A stretch of DNA of 64,000 nucleotides. Source: Evansella alkalicola. Its GTDB lineage: Bacteria; Bacillota; Bacilli; Bacillales; Salisediminibacteriaceae. The stretch's first letter is position 1; every line of letters starts with the position of its first letter. The DNA is taken from the NCBI RefSeq assembly GCF_019042735.1, contig NZ_JAHQCR010000050.1, positions 133,072 through 197,071 on the forward strand, in the 5' to 3' direction. Below are positions 37,652-45,657 of this stretch, one piece after another. The position numbers and the translations under genes are program-made. Below the pieces are notes generated by a model. It searched no databases, had not been told where the DNA came from, and was given only the letters and a program-made list of their open reading frames with translations.

Positions 37652-37860
37652 AAGCAAACTCCTCCTTTCGGTTATGTATCTAATATTCTCCATACCCTCC
37701 CAATATTCCTTCTAAAACATTAATAAAAATTTAAGAAGATTCCTAAGGAAGTAATAGCCTATAACATCACTATTATGATGATTAGACCTTTATATAATAC
37801 ACTTCTTACACTATATATATTAACTAAAATTAGAAAATTTATCCCTATGTTCACAAAGAC

Positions 37861-37908
37861 GTCAAGGACCAGGTCCCTGAATTTAAATTCCGGGACCTGG
37901 TCCTTGAC
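37861..37908. repeat. REP-type palindrome pair between hpf and csp
   Basis: Two opposed cores with complementary flanks (GTCAAGGACCAGGTCCC left, matching right arm). Both cores carry one change from consensus at the outer G, and the change is compensated across the stem. Confidence 0.85.
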
Positions 37909-37966
37909 TTTCTTGATATTTTCTTGACATTCATGAAAATACTTATATTAATGCAGAAAAATCCCG

Positions 37967-38000
37967 CCTCCAATTGGAAGACGGGATTTAGTTTTTTCGC
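37967..38000 (-). terminator. Intrinsic terminator after csp
   Basis: AAATCCCGCC... pairs with ...GACGGGATTT around AATT; five T follow on the minus strand. About 90 nt past the stop, giving a longish 3' UTR. Confidence 0.8.
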
Positions 38001-38087
38001 TCATAACAATTCCTTGGATGAAGCTATCTTACCATAACACCATAGATGTATGTTAAATAACTATTCTTTCAGGAAATCAATTGCGAA

Positions 38088-38285
38088 TTAAAGCTTAACT
38101 ACGTTAGAAGCTTGTGGTCCACGTGCACCTTCAACAATTTCGAATTCCACATCTTGACCTTCTTCTAATGATTTGAAACCTTCTTCTTCGATCGCTGAGA
38201 AGTGTACAAATACATCGTCTCCGCCATCTCTCTCAATAAATCCGAATCCTTTTTCTGCATTGAACCACTTTACTTTTCCTTGCAT
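38088..38285 (-). CDS. csp: Cold-shock-domain protein (CspB/CspD type)
   Basis: A 65-residue single OB-fold RNA chaperone with RNP1 KGFGFIER and RNP2 VFVHFSAI. ATG 38285 gives the family N-terminus MQGKVKWFNAEKGFGF. The only SD-like stretch (AAGGGA) is unusually far upstream, so translation may depend on leader structure, as is common for csp mRNAs. An in-frame GTG at 38297 is an alternative start. Confidence 0.93.
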   Translation of the reverse strand: MQGKVKWFNAEKGFGFIERDGGDDVFVHFSAIEEEGFKSLEEGQDVEFEIVEGARGPQASNVVKL

Positions 38286-38297
38286 GTTTCTAACCAC

Positions 38298-38930
38298 GTT
38301 CCCTTCATTTCAATATCATGGTATTAACTACCACAATTCCACTATAGCAATGGCTAATTATATAGTCAAACCATTTTAAACTGATTATTTCGACATTTTT
38401 CAACAGGTTCGACATCCTTCTAGTGTCGAGTGTTGGGGCTAATTTCAATTAATATTGCTGCAGGTTGATAATTGTATAGCTATATAATTTTATCAAGAAA
38501 AATGACATGATATATTTTATAGGAAAACTGGCGTGTTCACAAATTTGTGCGGGACCTGGTCCCTTACAATTTTCAAAATATGTCAAATTTATGTATTAGG
38601 AAAATATGGTATTGCAATTTCCCAACACTTCAAATAAAATGAAAATTAGCTTCAATAATTCTTCAAAAACACTATTTTTATGACTGTATTCGACAAAATA
38701 AAAATTTTGATTTTTTACAAAAAAAGTTTCACCTTTTATGTCTAGCTACAATTTTCAAATCAATTTGTAGAATGGATATGAACCACTCCCATAACCTAAC
38801 TTCTAGCGTCATACCACTCTCATTCCTTTCCTTTTTAATTTATTATTCCATAACCAGTTACAGTTTTACGTAAGCTTAATTTACAACCACATACATAACC
38901 CTCTTTACCGAACCATTAAAGAATGTCTAT
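38298..38930. other. Intergenic region with one REP core
   Basis: AT-rich, about 630 bp, holding the presumed long csp leader and a single REP core (38546-38568). I see no gene. Confidence 0.5.
38546..38568. repeat. REP-type core
   Basis: Single GGGACCTGGTCCC core (38551-38563) with partly complementary flanks (TGTGC / TTACA); the closest copy upstream of the REP transposase. Confidence 0.8.
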
Positions 38931-38958
38931 TGTCATATCTTGATGAGGAGGTAGCTCG

Positions 38959-39066
38959 TTGACCTCTGGCTCCAAGGAGGATAAGGAACCAACAGCTGTA
39001 CATAAGATAAAGGTTTCAATTACAGCGGGCAGCATGGGTGTGAAAAGAGTGACGTTTAATAATTGA
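38959..39066 (+). CDS. Putative small protein, 35 aa, TTG start
   Basis: TTG at 38959 follows a near-perfect GAGGAGGT SD by 6 nt, and the frame runs 35 codons to TGA 39066. The peptide is polar and basic at the end (ITAGSMGVKRVTFNN) and resembles nothing I know. The downstream intrinsic terminator begins inside its last codons, which argues either that the RNA rather than the peptide matters, or that the two are coupled. Speculative. Confidence 0.35.
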   Translation: MTSGSKEDKEPTAVHKIKVSITAGSMGVKRVTFNN

Positions 39067-39114
39067 ACTCATTTGTTATTTAATAATTTGCTCACTCTTT
39101 CACATATTTTTTTT
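39037..39114 (+). terminator. Plus-strand intrinsic terminator upstream of the REP transposase
   Basis: GTGTGAAAAGAGTGA (from 39038) pairs with TCACTCTTTCACAT (about 39092-39106) around a ~40-nt AT loop; eight T follow. It ends a short plus-strand transcript starting somewhere before 38959. Confidence 0.75.
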
Positions 39115-39147
39115 AGAGAACCAACATTACGAAAGGAGGCCATTGTT

Positions 39148-39186
39148 ATGATGACTACACCGAAAATCTATAGAATAAGTGCATGA
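39148..39186 (+). CDS. Putative 12-residue peptide with consensus SD
   Basis: Tandem ATG at 39148/39151 follows GAAAGGAGG by 8 nt and encodes a 12-residue peptide (MMTTPKIYRISA), then TGA. It sits between a terminator and the REP transposase and might be a leader peptide or a remnant. Translation is plausible from the SD only. Confidence 0.3.
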   Translation: MMTTPKIYRISA

Positions 39187-39259
39187 GAAAGAGTAAATAC
39201 AACAAAGAACCAAGAGTCATAGACTTTACTTTTTAACACAAAGGAGTGAAAAACTGAAT

Positions 39260-39958
39260 ATGCCAGTACCTAAACGCCAAAATTATCCCGGGGCCGTCTA
39301 TCATGTGATTAGTCGCGGTGTCCGACGTTCACCTATTTTTCTTAGCACAAATGACTACTTACAGTTTTTTCGTATATTAAATAATACGATGGAATATGCT
39401 CCTTTCAAACTACACGCCTACTGCCTGATGACAAATCATTACCACCTTTTAATTAGTACACAAATGGATCCATTAAATAAGGTGATGCATTGTATTAATG
39501 GAAGCTATGCAACTTGGTTTAATAAAAAATATAAGCTCTCAGGACATGTTTTTGAAAACCGCTATGCCAGTCACCCTGTACCTTCAGATTATAAAATAAT
39601 GACCGTGAGCGCATATATTCACAACAATCCATTGGCCGCTAACATCACAGATGATCCAATAAAATACCCTTGGAGTAGTTATTACCATTATGCAACCCCT
39701 GAAATTATTTCTAAGCCAGTCATCAGGGGAGGTACGAGCGTCCAGGAAACCTTGCCAAAAAATCTCCTCTTCGCAAGCCGCCCTAACCCCTCGGAATGGA
39801 AAAATTCCTCCATTACTTATCCACCACAGCCACCACCTAAATGTTTTACCCGTGATAAAATTCGTCAATTATTCCCCATACCGCTTCACATACACTATCA
39901 AAACTATGTGAAACGAGAATGGAAGCTTTCTTGTATTCAAGATTCTACTATAAATTAA
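39260..39958 (+). CDS. REP-associated tyrosine transposase (RAYT, Y1/HUH family)
   Basis: A 232-residue single-strand transposase of the IS200/TnpA-REP type. N-terminal RxxYPGAVYHVISRG, HUH metal motif in NHYHLLIST (HYH at 60-62) and the catalytic Tyr in AYIHNNPLAA (Y119) are all present, so it looks active. These proteins recognise and may mobilise REP palindromes; many GGGACCWGGTCCC copies surround it. ATG is 13 nt after AAGGAG, somewhat far. It is followed 22 nt later by an ssb gene. Confidence 0.9.
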   Translation: MPVPKRQNYPGAVYHVISRGVRRSPIFLSTNDYLQFFRILNNTMEYAPFKLHAYCLMTNHYHLLISTQMDPLNKVMHCINGSYATWFNKKYKLSGHVFENRYASHPVPSDYKIMTVSAYIHNNPLAANITDDPIKYPWSSYYHYATPEIISKPVIRGGTSVQETLPKNLLFASRPNPSEWKNSSITYPPQPPPKCFTRDKIRQLFPIPLHIHYQNYVKREWKLSCIQDSTIN

Positions 39959-39980
39959 ATAAAAACTAGGAGTGAAGTTC

Positions 39981-40565
39981 ATGTTAAATCAAGTGATGCT
40001 TATTGGAAGAATTGCAAAAGATCCTGTAATCCAAACAACAAAGGAAGGGACAGCGCTTACGAGAATATCTCTTGCCGTTCGCCGACCTTTTAAAAACAAC
40101 GAGGGCAACTATGATACTGATTTTATTTCCTTAACTGCTTGGAAAAAACTCGCTGAAACGACAGCTGATTATTGCTCGAAAGGTTCTCTCGTATGTGTGA
40201 CAGGAAGAGTTCACATGAGAACCTATGATATAGACGAAAACAAGAGAATTACCACAACTGAAATCGTTGCAGAAAATATCACTTTTCTACATTTAAAAAG
40301 GAATACAAAAACAGAGATGGAAGTTCCAATCCCTGGGAAGCATCCAGTGGCTGCAGGCGAAAGTGTAAATGGACATGCTGTTACTGTCAGCTCTTCCCCA
40401 CCGCCGCAGGCACAGCAAGTAGAAGTAAGTGCAGGCGTTAGCGCAGATCCAACTAATAGTGAAAGGTCAGTAGCCTCCACCGTGGCCGTGGCTTCACCAC
40501 CAACACCACCTCCATCTGGTACTGGAACTGATTCCTCCACAAACGGAGCTGAGTTGCCATTTTAG
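39981..40565 (+). CDS. ssbB: Single-stranded DNA-binding protein (SsbB-like paralogue)
   Basis: OB-fold SSB (residues 1-105: MLNQVMLIGRIAKDPVIQTT, YDTDFISLTAWKKLAETTADY). Location and start resemble B. subtilis ssbB (ywpH), the competence-related SSB, but this one has a ~90-residue Pro/Ser/Val-rich tail ending GAELPF. That end resembles the protein-interaction tip of housekeeping SSBs (usually DDDLPF). ATG 39981 follows TAGGAG by 8 nt; an in-frame GTG 9 nt earlier overlaps the SD. Confidence 0.88.
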   Translation: MLNQVMLIGRIAKDPVIQTTKEGTALTRISLAVRRPFKNNEGNYDTDFISLTAWKKLAETTADYCSKGSLVCVTGRVHMRTYDIDENKRITTTEIVAENITFLHLKRNTKTEMEVPIPGKHPVAAGESVNGHAVTVSSSPPPQAQQVEVSAGVSADPTNSERSVASTVAVASPPTPPPSGTGTDSSTNGAELPF

Positions 40566-40640
40566 AGCTTCAACTTTTGAAAAAAGATGTACCATCGTTT
40601 TGCAAATGAATCTATTTTTTCAATAAAAGGAGATGACCTA

Positions 40641-40874
40641 ATGAACGAAATGGACCTACTAAAAACTATTTTGCATAAACTTGCCCAAATTGAACGACAA
40701 ATGATTAAAAAGGAAGATTTCGAAGAACTATCAGAGCAGCTAATCATCCAAGAAGAGCAAATTGAAGTAGTTCATGAACTTCTCGAAGATCTCCAAGTCA
40801 ATGTAGATGTGAAGCATAGGGAAAATATCAATAGTGATGAAATACTTCTGAGGTATATTAGGGAGCCTGTATAA
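40641..40874 (+). CDS. Small coiled-coil protein of unknown function
   Basis: A 77-residue, acidic, mostly helical protein (heptad-like KTILHKLAQIERQM and EQLIIQEEQIEVVHELLEDL). ATG 40641 follows AAAGGAG by 8 nt. I know no family for it. It sits 75 nt after ssbB on the same strand and could be cotranscribed. Confidence 0.65.
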   Translation: MNEMDLLKTILHKLAQIERQMIKKEDFEELSEQLIIQEEQIEVVHELLEDLQVNVDVKHRENINSDEILLRYIREPV

Positions 40875-40889
40875 AGTAAATTGTCAATA

Positions 40890-40920
40890 AATTGTCGGGG
40901 ACCTGGTCCCTGACAATTTT
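40890..40920. repeat. REP-type palindrome after the coiled-coil gene
   Basis: AATTGTCGGGGACC pairs with the facing flank (one mismatch) and runs into TTTT on the plus strand, so it may also terminate the 40641-40874 transcript. Confidence 0.85.
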
Positions 40921-40982
40921 GTGAAATGTACAATATACAATGAAAGACCAATATTCCGTAAAGTGAGAGTCCCAAACGAACT

Positions 40983-41012
40983 AGCCCCTTTCCACGTTGG
41001 GGCTCTTATTTT
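40983..41012 (+). terminator. Intrinsic terminator, plus strand
   Basis: AGCCCC (40983-40988) pairs with GGGGCT (40999-41004), followed by CTTATTTTG. It ends the ssbB/coiled-coil transcript. Confidence 0.7.
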
Positions 41013-41020
41013 GTCACAAA

Positions 41021-41071
41021 AAGTTCGGGGACCTGGTCCCCGAACAAAAATTGCGGGACCAGGTCCCCAAA
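41021..41071. repeat. Two REP-type cores after the AGE-family gene
   Basis: Cores at 41026-41043 and 41053-41068 in opposite orientation lie within 70 nt of the epimerase stop and may act as its terminator. Confidence 0.85.
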
Positions 41072-41086
41072 TTTTCCCGCAATTTT

Positions 41087-42295
41087 TTATGTCACTATCT
41101 TCGAGATCCGCTCCATTGACTCCATTAATCCTCTTGTATTGTGATCCGGTCCTTTCCATGTCTCTACAATCGGCTTCGATGTATCAATCTCATTTTCCGA
41201 AGTCAGCTGCCAATACCATTCACCGTGCTTCTGATCAATATAGTAATCACGTATATATTCCCATAAATTATTGAAATGAGTTAAGTATTTATTCTCACCA
41301 GACAACTCATAAGCATTGAGAAGCGCCACCAATCCTTCTGACTGTACCCACCAAACTCGATCTCCGTCCGTTACCTCTTCACCAATGCTTTCATGAATGA
41401 AGCTACCATCTTCCTCCACGCCTCCTTCTAGACAAGCATTGACAATATCAACAGCAGTGGTCTTTATCATGTCCATGCGCCGTTCACATCGAAGGACTTT
41501 GGCCGCTTCCGTTAGAATCCAACTACCTTCCAAGTCCCTTCCATAAGAAACCAGCGAAGAATCAGGTTCCCACCTGTTATTAAAGTACACATGAAAATGA
41601 TTGTCTCCGTTTAAGACCTTTTCAACGATAATATCAAATAACCTTTCAAGACTGGCCTTTAATCCTTCATCATCCCAAACTCTGTATAAATTTGTATAGG
41701 CTTCAAGCAACTGCAGATGTGTTTTGATCGATTTAGATACATGCAATTCGTGAACTTTATGACTGAGCTCACTATCTTGCTGCCACTCCCTCGAAAACGC
41801 TTCGAAGTATCCTCCGTTTTCAGCATCCACACCATTTTTTTCTAACAAATGATAGAGTTGTTTCCCTTGTTCTAGAGCTTCTTCAACCCCTGATGCTTGG
41901 AAAAATTCAGTCAGGCCATAAATAGCATATGCTTGATTGTACATATGCTTATTTGTATCCTTCCCAAGTCCATTCTTCTCGTCCACGGACCAGTAAAAGC
42001 CACCATGCTCCTTATCTAAAAAATGTTCCATCATATAGTCAAAAGATCGCTGTGCCACCTTCAGGTCATCTTCTTGCTTAAATTTCCTGTAAGCAGCAGA
42101 GAAACTCCAGAGGATCTTAGAATAAAGAAGGCAGATATGGTCACATTCCTTATCGATGGAGAGATCAAAGAACAAGTATCCATGAAAGCCATCTCCATAT
42201 TCATCTACAGCATGCGTCTTCCAGAATGGCAAAATGTGATCCACCAATTCCTTCTCAATCTCCTGCCTCACGTTACTGAGATGACTTAATTCCAC
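41087..42295 (-). CDS. AGE-family (cellobiose 2-epimerase-like) protein with altered active site
   Basis: A 402-residue (alpha/alpha)6-barrel protein of the N-acylglucosamine 2-epimerase family, closest in layout to cellobiose 2-epimerases (KDTNKHMYNQAYAIYGL, HLQLLEAYTNLYRVW, WWVQSEGLVALLNAY). Known enzymes have catalytic His in YGHD(I/V)E and in WKCPYHNGR. Here the first is YGRDLEGSW (His to Arg) while the second keeps its His (WKGPDHNTRG). The usual H in NKHMNTHL is also Ser (SKSIKTHL). Specificity, or even activity, is therefore uncertain. GTG start after AAGGA. Confidence 0.82.
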   Translation of the reverse strand: MELSHLSNVRQEIEKELVDHILPFWKTHAVDEYGDGFHGYLFFDLSIDKECDHICLLYSKILWSFSAAYRKFKQEDDLKVAQRSFDYMMEHFLDKEHGGFYWSVDEKNGLGKDTNKHMYNQAYAIYGLTEFFQASGVEEALEQGKQLYHLLEKNGVDAENGGYFEAFSREWQQDSELSHKVHELHVSKSIKTHLQLLEAYTNLYRVWDDEGLKASLERLFDIIVEKVLNGDNHFHVYFNNRWEPDSSLVSYGRDLEGSWILTEAAKVLRCERRMDMIKTTAVDIVNACLEGGVEEDGSFIHESIGEEVTDGDRVWWVQSEGLVALLNAYELSGENKYLTHFNNLWEYIRDYYIDQKHGEWYWQLTSENEIDTSKPIVETWKGPDHNTRGLMESMERISKIVT

Positions 42296-42364
42296 ATCAA
42301 TTCATCCTTTCCAATTCAAATCGTATCCTATAGTTTCCGCAATACACGTTCTAAACATTCACAG

Positions 42365-42393
42365 AAAATTCGGGGACCAGGTCCCCGAATTTT
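42365..42393. repeat. REP-type palindrome
   Basis: Perfect 29-nt palindrome (AAAATTCGGGGACC arms, central A), 19 nt past the stop of the 42412-42795 gene and probably its terminator. Confidence 0.88.
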
Positions 42394-42411
42394 ATGTGAA
42401 CACACCCGCCA

Positions 42412-42795
42412 TTACTCCAGCTCCTTCAACTTCCCTTCCACTCTCTTCATCCACTTCTTATGTGTAGGAAGGAACACATCACGCATATATGCACCTGGGC
42501 TCCACTCATCTCCCAGCTCTTCCTCCATATTACTCGCAACGTAAATAACATTCTGATAAGCTGCAAGCACCTCCATATCAGCTTCAGCCTGTCCAAAAAT
42601 AGATACCATCGTCATATTTTGCTCATCATATGGCGCAATACCTTCTAGCACCTTGCGTAGAAGCCGCTCACCAATATCCCCATCCCCCTGTTCATAGCAC
42701 TCTATAACAAACGTCAAGCTTGGCTCCACTTCTTCCAAAAGGCCAATATATTGTTGTAGAAAACGCTCTTTAGCCGCTGTCAGCTTTTTAGTCAT
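42412..42795 (-). CDS. Small helical protein of unknown function in the fliS region
   Basis: A 127-residue, acidic, probably all-helical protein (LLEEVEPSLTFVIECYEQGDGDIGERLLRKVLEGI). The pattern (helix, E-x-Y-E-x-G-D, amphipathic helix) resembles that of the sigma-D-promoted 122-aa protein at 56283-56651, so both may belong to one class of flagellar accessory protein. No established family recognised. ATG has GGTGAT upstream. It lies downstream of fliS but about 450 nt away. Confidence 0.6.
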   Translation of the reverse strand: MTKKLTAAKERFLQQYIGLLEEVEPSLTFVIECYEQGDGDIGERLLRKVLEGIAPYDEQNMTMVSIFGQAEADMEVLAAYQNVIYVASNMEEELGDEWSPGAYMRDVFLPTHKKWMKRVEGKLKELE

Positions 42796-42893
42796 ATAAC
42801 ATCACCGCTCCTCCTCGCCTCATTCCACATCTTCCCTCTCCGTAAGCCCGCATTTTCACAATACACTCCCCCTGCAAAAATCTTCTATCCCAA

Positions 42894-43085
42894 TTATTCA
42901 CTGTGCTCACTCCCTATGACCAATCCTCTAAAATACACTAGCCCATTCCCCATAACACTCGGTTCCCATTTTATTACCACACGCCGCCCCATATCAACAC
43001 AAAGCAAAACAAAAATAAAACCAAAAACAAAAAAGAATGTAGCAGACACTCCCGCCACATTCCCAAAGATCCATTCAATATCCAA
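42894..43085 (-). CDS. Possible 63-aa single-span membrane protein
   Basis: Frame with one strong hydrophobic helix (VSATFFFVFGFIFVLLCVDM) followed by a basic segment. It starts at TTG with a poor SD (AGGA directly adjacent), and no family is recognised. Listed because the surrounding 450 bp (42796-43251) holds nothing else; it may be spurious. Confidence 0.22.
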   Translation of the reverse strand: MDIEWIFGNVAGVSATFFFVFGFIFVLLCVDMGRRVVIKWEPSVMGNGLVYFRGLVIGSEHSE

Positions 43086-43251
43086 TCCTATTTCAAACTA
43101 AATCAACAATTTTATGACTAGGCAGTAGCCCCCAAGTTGAGTTCCATTCCATGGCACCTCTGTTCAAACGTCAGCTCCAATGCCAACACCAGACTCCCAT
43201 GTCCCAGCAAAGCTACCTCGCAAAGCTACCTACCTCACTCTATTACTTACT

Positions 43252-43653
43252 TTACTTATTCCCACCCGCTCCATGACGACGCTGGCGATCAATTTGAATA
43301 ACCTGCTTCCAAGTGTCACGGAAATCAACGACAAACGTTTCCGCCTCCTGCAACGCCTTCTTGTCATTGTTCATATTCGCATCTACGAGACGGCTCAAAA
43401 TGAAGTCATACATTTGCATCATATTTTTGGCCACCTCAGAATCCGTCTTCAACGTCACCATTAACTCACGAATGATATTCTGAGACTTGATCAAATTCGT
43501 ATTACGGTCCTCCACTTTCCCCTCATCAATCGCTTTTTCCGCACGCTTGATGAACTTAATGCACCCTTCATAAAGCATCAAAGTCAACTCACCAGGTGAC
43601 TTTGTCTCCACTGTATTCTGTTTATATTTCGCATATGGATTATTAATTGCCAT
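43252..43653 (-). CDS. fliS: FliS, flagellin-specific chaperone
   Basis: Cytoplasmic four-helix chaperone that binds the flagellin C-terminus and keeps it unpolymerised. Typical N-terminus NPYAKYKQNTVETKSPGELTLMLYEGCIKFI and C-terminal AETFVVDFRDTWKQV. 133 aa from ATG 43653, 8 nt after AAAGGGGG. It has its own sigma-D promoter at 43761-43787. Confidence 0.95.
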   Translation of the reverse strand: MAINNPYAKYKQNTVETKSPGELTLMLYEGCIKFIKRAEKAIDEGKVEDRNTNLIKSQNIIRELMVTLKTDSEVAKNMMQMYDFILSRLVDANMNNDKKALQEAETFVVDFRDTWKQVIQIDRQRRHGAGGNK

Positions 43654-43760
43654 AACTGAATCCCCCTTTAATTGTAACGCGGTCAAGCATCTATATGTAA
43701 CAACACCACAATTCCGATAAAACTATCGCGAATGATAACATTAATTCACCTTCATATGTA

Positions 43761-43787
43761 ATATCGGACTACGAATAGAAATGTTTA
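43761..43787 (-). promoter_or_regulatory. Sigma-D promoter of fliS
   Basis: On the minus strand TAAA (43784-43787), a 15-nt spacer and TCCGATAT (43761-43768), against the consensus TAAA-N15-GCCGATAT (11 of 12 positions). Confidence 0.88.
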
Positions 43788-43789
43788 GG

Positions 43790-43819
43790 AAAAAAATAAA
43801 CTTGGTAAAATTACCAAGT
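43790..43819 (-). terminator. Intrinsic terminator after flaG
   Basis: ACTTGGTAA/TTACCAAGT hairpin (43800-43819) followed on the minus strand by a T-rich run that almost touches the fliS promoter; compact spacing. Confidence 0.85.
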
Positions 43820-43840
43820 CCACTTTTTCAAAGAAAATCA

Positions 43841-44224
43841 TTAAATTTTTTCATCAATAATAATGCCTGCGAACTCTAACATAGAAGATATCATATCCAA
43901 AAACTCCTTAGGTGGAATCTCCTTTATAACCTCTTCCGTTTCCTGATCAATAACCCGAATCATCATGCGCTCAAGCTTATCATGCTTCTCAAACTGAAAC
44001 GACTTAAACTGTGGCGCCTGAGATTGAACTAAATGATTTAACGCATCCAATTTTTCCGACAAAAGCTCCTCATTCCACTCATGAGACTCCGAACGAGAAA
44101 CCGCTTCAGCCTGACGCGACGAAGTATCGACACTTCCTTGTGTCTTTTGCGTTTGCGAACGCTCCTGCTGAACCTGCGTAAAAAGCTCATTTACCGTTAT
44201 GGCACCCGTTGATTTCACTTCCAT
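43841..44224 (-). CDS. flaG: FlaG-family flagellar protein
   Basis: 127 aa. The N-terminal half is low-complexity (Gln/Ser/Thr); the C-terminal half carries the FlaG domain (FQFEKHDKLERMMIRVIDQETEEVIKEIPP, EFLDMISSMLEF). FlaG influences filament length in several bacteria. ATG 44224 is 8 nt after AGGGGG. Own sigma-D promoter upstream. Confidence 0.92.
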   Translation of the reverse strand: MEVKSTGAITVNELFTQVQQERSQTQKTQGSVDTSSRQAEAVSRSESHEWNEELLSEKLDALNHLVQSQAPQFKSFQFEKHDKLERMMIRVIDQETEEVIKEIPPKEFLDMISSMLEFAGIIIDEKI

Positions 44225-44260
44225 GTGCAAATCCCCCTACTATTCGGTTTTCTACCCTTT

Positions 44261-44287
44261 ATATCGGATTGGAGGAAATAATGTTAA
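44261..44287 (-). promoter_or_regulatory. Sigma-D promoter of flaG
   Basis: Minus-strand TTAA (44284-44287), 15-nt spacer, TCCGATAT (44261-44268). One mismatch in each box relative to consensus. Confidence 0.8.
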
Positions 44288-44360
44288 GGATAAAATTACA
44301 TATTTTTTGATAATTAATTTCTATATAACTTTTAGATAAAGTGACTCCGCAGTATTCCAA

Positions 44361-44394
44361 AACAAAAAGAGTTGACTAAAATAATTTAGCCAAC
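44361..44394 (-). terminator. Intrinsic terminator after the Rpn-type pseudogene
   Basis: GTTGACTAAA (44371-44380) pairs with TTTAGCCAAC (44385-44394); the minus strand continues TCTTTTTGTTTT. Confidence 0.85.
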
Positions 44395-44443
44395 CCACAT
44401 TTACTTCTCTATGTTCAGTTGCAATGTAAAATTCTTGTTACCT

Positions 44444-45334
44444 CTAGTTTCTTAAGCCTTTAATAAGTTTTTCATCTAATCCCGTTATTTCATTAATTTC
44501 TTCTATTTCAAAGCCTTTTTCAAGCAATCTACTAGCTACTTCGATGGCCTTTTTCCGCTCCCCTTCTGAAAACCCTTTTTGCCGCCCTCTTTGAATTCCC
44601 TTTTCAATACCTTTCCGCTCCCAAGAACTTATCATTTCCATAATTTCATGGCCCTCCTTTTTAGGTAATTCTTCTAGTTCACCTTCCAAAAGTAATTCCT
44701 CATCTGGGGACAAATTTAAATAAGACTCAAAAAATCCAGTAATTAAACTCATCTTTGCAGGATTCAACTGCATTTTTACCATTAATCTTAAAAATTATTT
44801 TTTCACCTGCACCCTCTCCGTTTTATCATATCCCATCTTACATAAGAGGGCAGTTGCAACCGGATTCGGATAACTAAGAAAATCCCTCCAATTTAAATTT
44901 CTCAATTGAAGAGTAAAAAAGTGAAAATTCAGAATATCTAAAAAAGGAGTTTTCATCTTGAATCTATCCGACTCAACCTTTTCTTTATCATAGCTAAAAA
45001 TTGCGATAGGGACAATAGTACAGCGGTATTTTTCATACAATCTGCTGAAGTAAATAAACATTCTATCGGAGAATTCCGGTTCATAGTACGATTGTGGTTC
45101 AACATGAATAATGATAATTGCATCCTCATCTTTCAATCTCGTTTCAATTAAAAGGTCTACACGACGCTTTTCACCTTTTATAATATCAGTGTAGACTTCT
45201 TCAGATAGAAACCTCGAATTGCTAAAATCAATATGTTCATATACTTTAGGAAAAAACGCTAAAATAAATTCTTCAAAAAATGTAGTAATAAGCTCCTTAA
45301 ACCATCGATCATGATCTTGACTATGAGCCTTCAT
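44444..45334 (-). pseudogene. Rpn/PD-(D/E)XK nuclease family gene with in-frame stop
   Basis: Two frames, 44795-45334 and 44444-44782, are in the same reading frame, separated by one TAA (44795-44797) and four sense codons. The first part (HDRWFKELITTFFEEFILAFFP, DIIKGEKRRVDLLIETRL, IIIHVEPQSYYEPEF) is the N-terminal nuclease domain of Rpn recombination-promoting nucleases. The second (LVKMQLNPAKMSLITGFFESYL...GFEIEEINEITGL) is the usual C-terminal part. A GAA-to-TAA change after VKK explains the break. ATG 45334 follows AGGGGGG. It sits between flaG and fliT, so it is an insertion into the flagellar locus. Confidence 0.85.
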
Positions 45335-45657
45335 CAACGCCCCCCCTAGCAAACATTGTGATCTCATTCACATATACCGCGACAACAAACGAACAAACGT
45401 TCTTTTATTTATAGTATACCCTTTAAATGGATAACTGTAAAGATAATACACAATAAAAGAGGATTGAAGAGCCATTACGCCCTATCAACCCCCTTTTTGG
45501 AAAACTATAGTTTCATTTCTGTGAATAGATGACGACTACGTCTAACTGAATACCTTGATCAATCTCCAGCAGAGAAGTTTAAATTCAACTCCTTGCATAC
45601 AGTCCGCATATAAACCTGAGACCCCGTAACTAACAATACATCAAAAATTAATATTAC

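Noticed and set aside
42023..42289. Plus-strand frame of 88 codons opposite the epimerase gene
   Set aside because: Shadow of the minus-strand gene.
44444..44782. Independent small gene (112 aa) for the C-terminal Rpn part
   Set aside because: No SD before its ATG and it continues the same frame as the upstream half; a nonsense mutation explains it better, although internal translation is not excluded.
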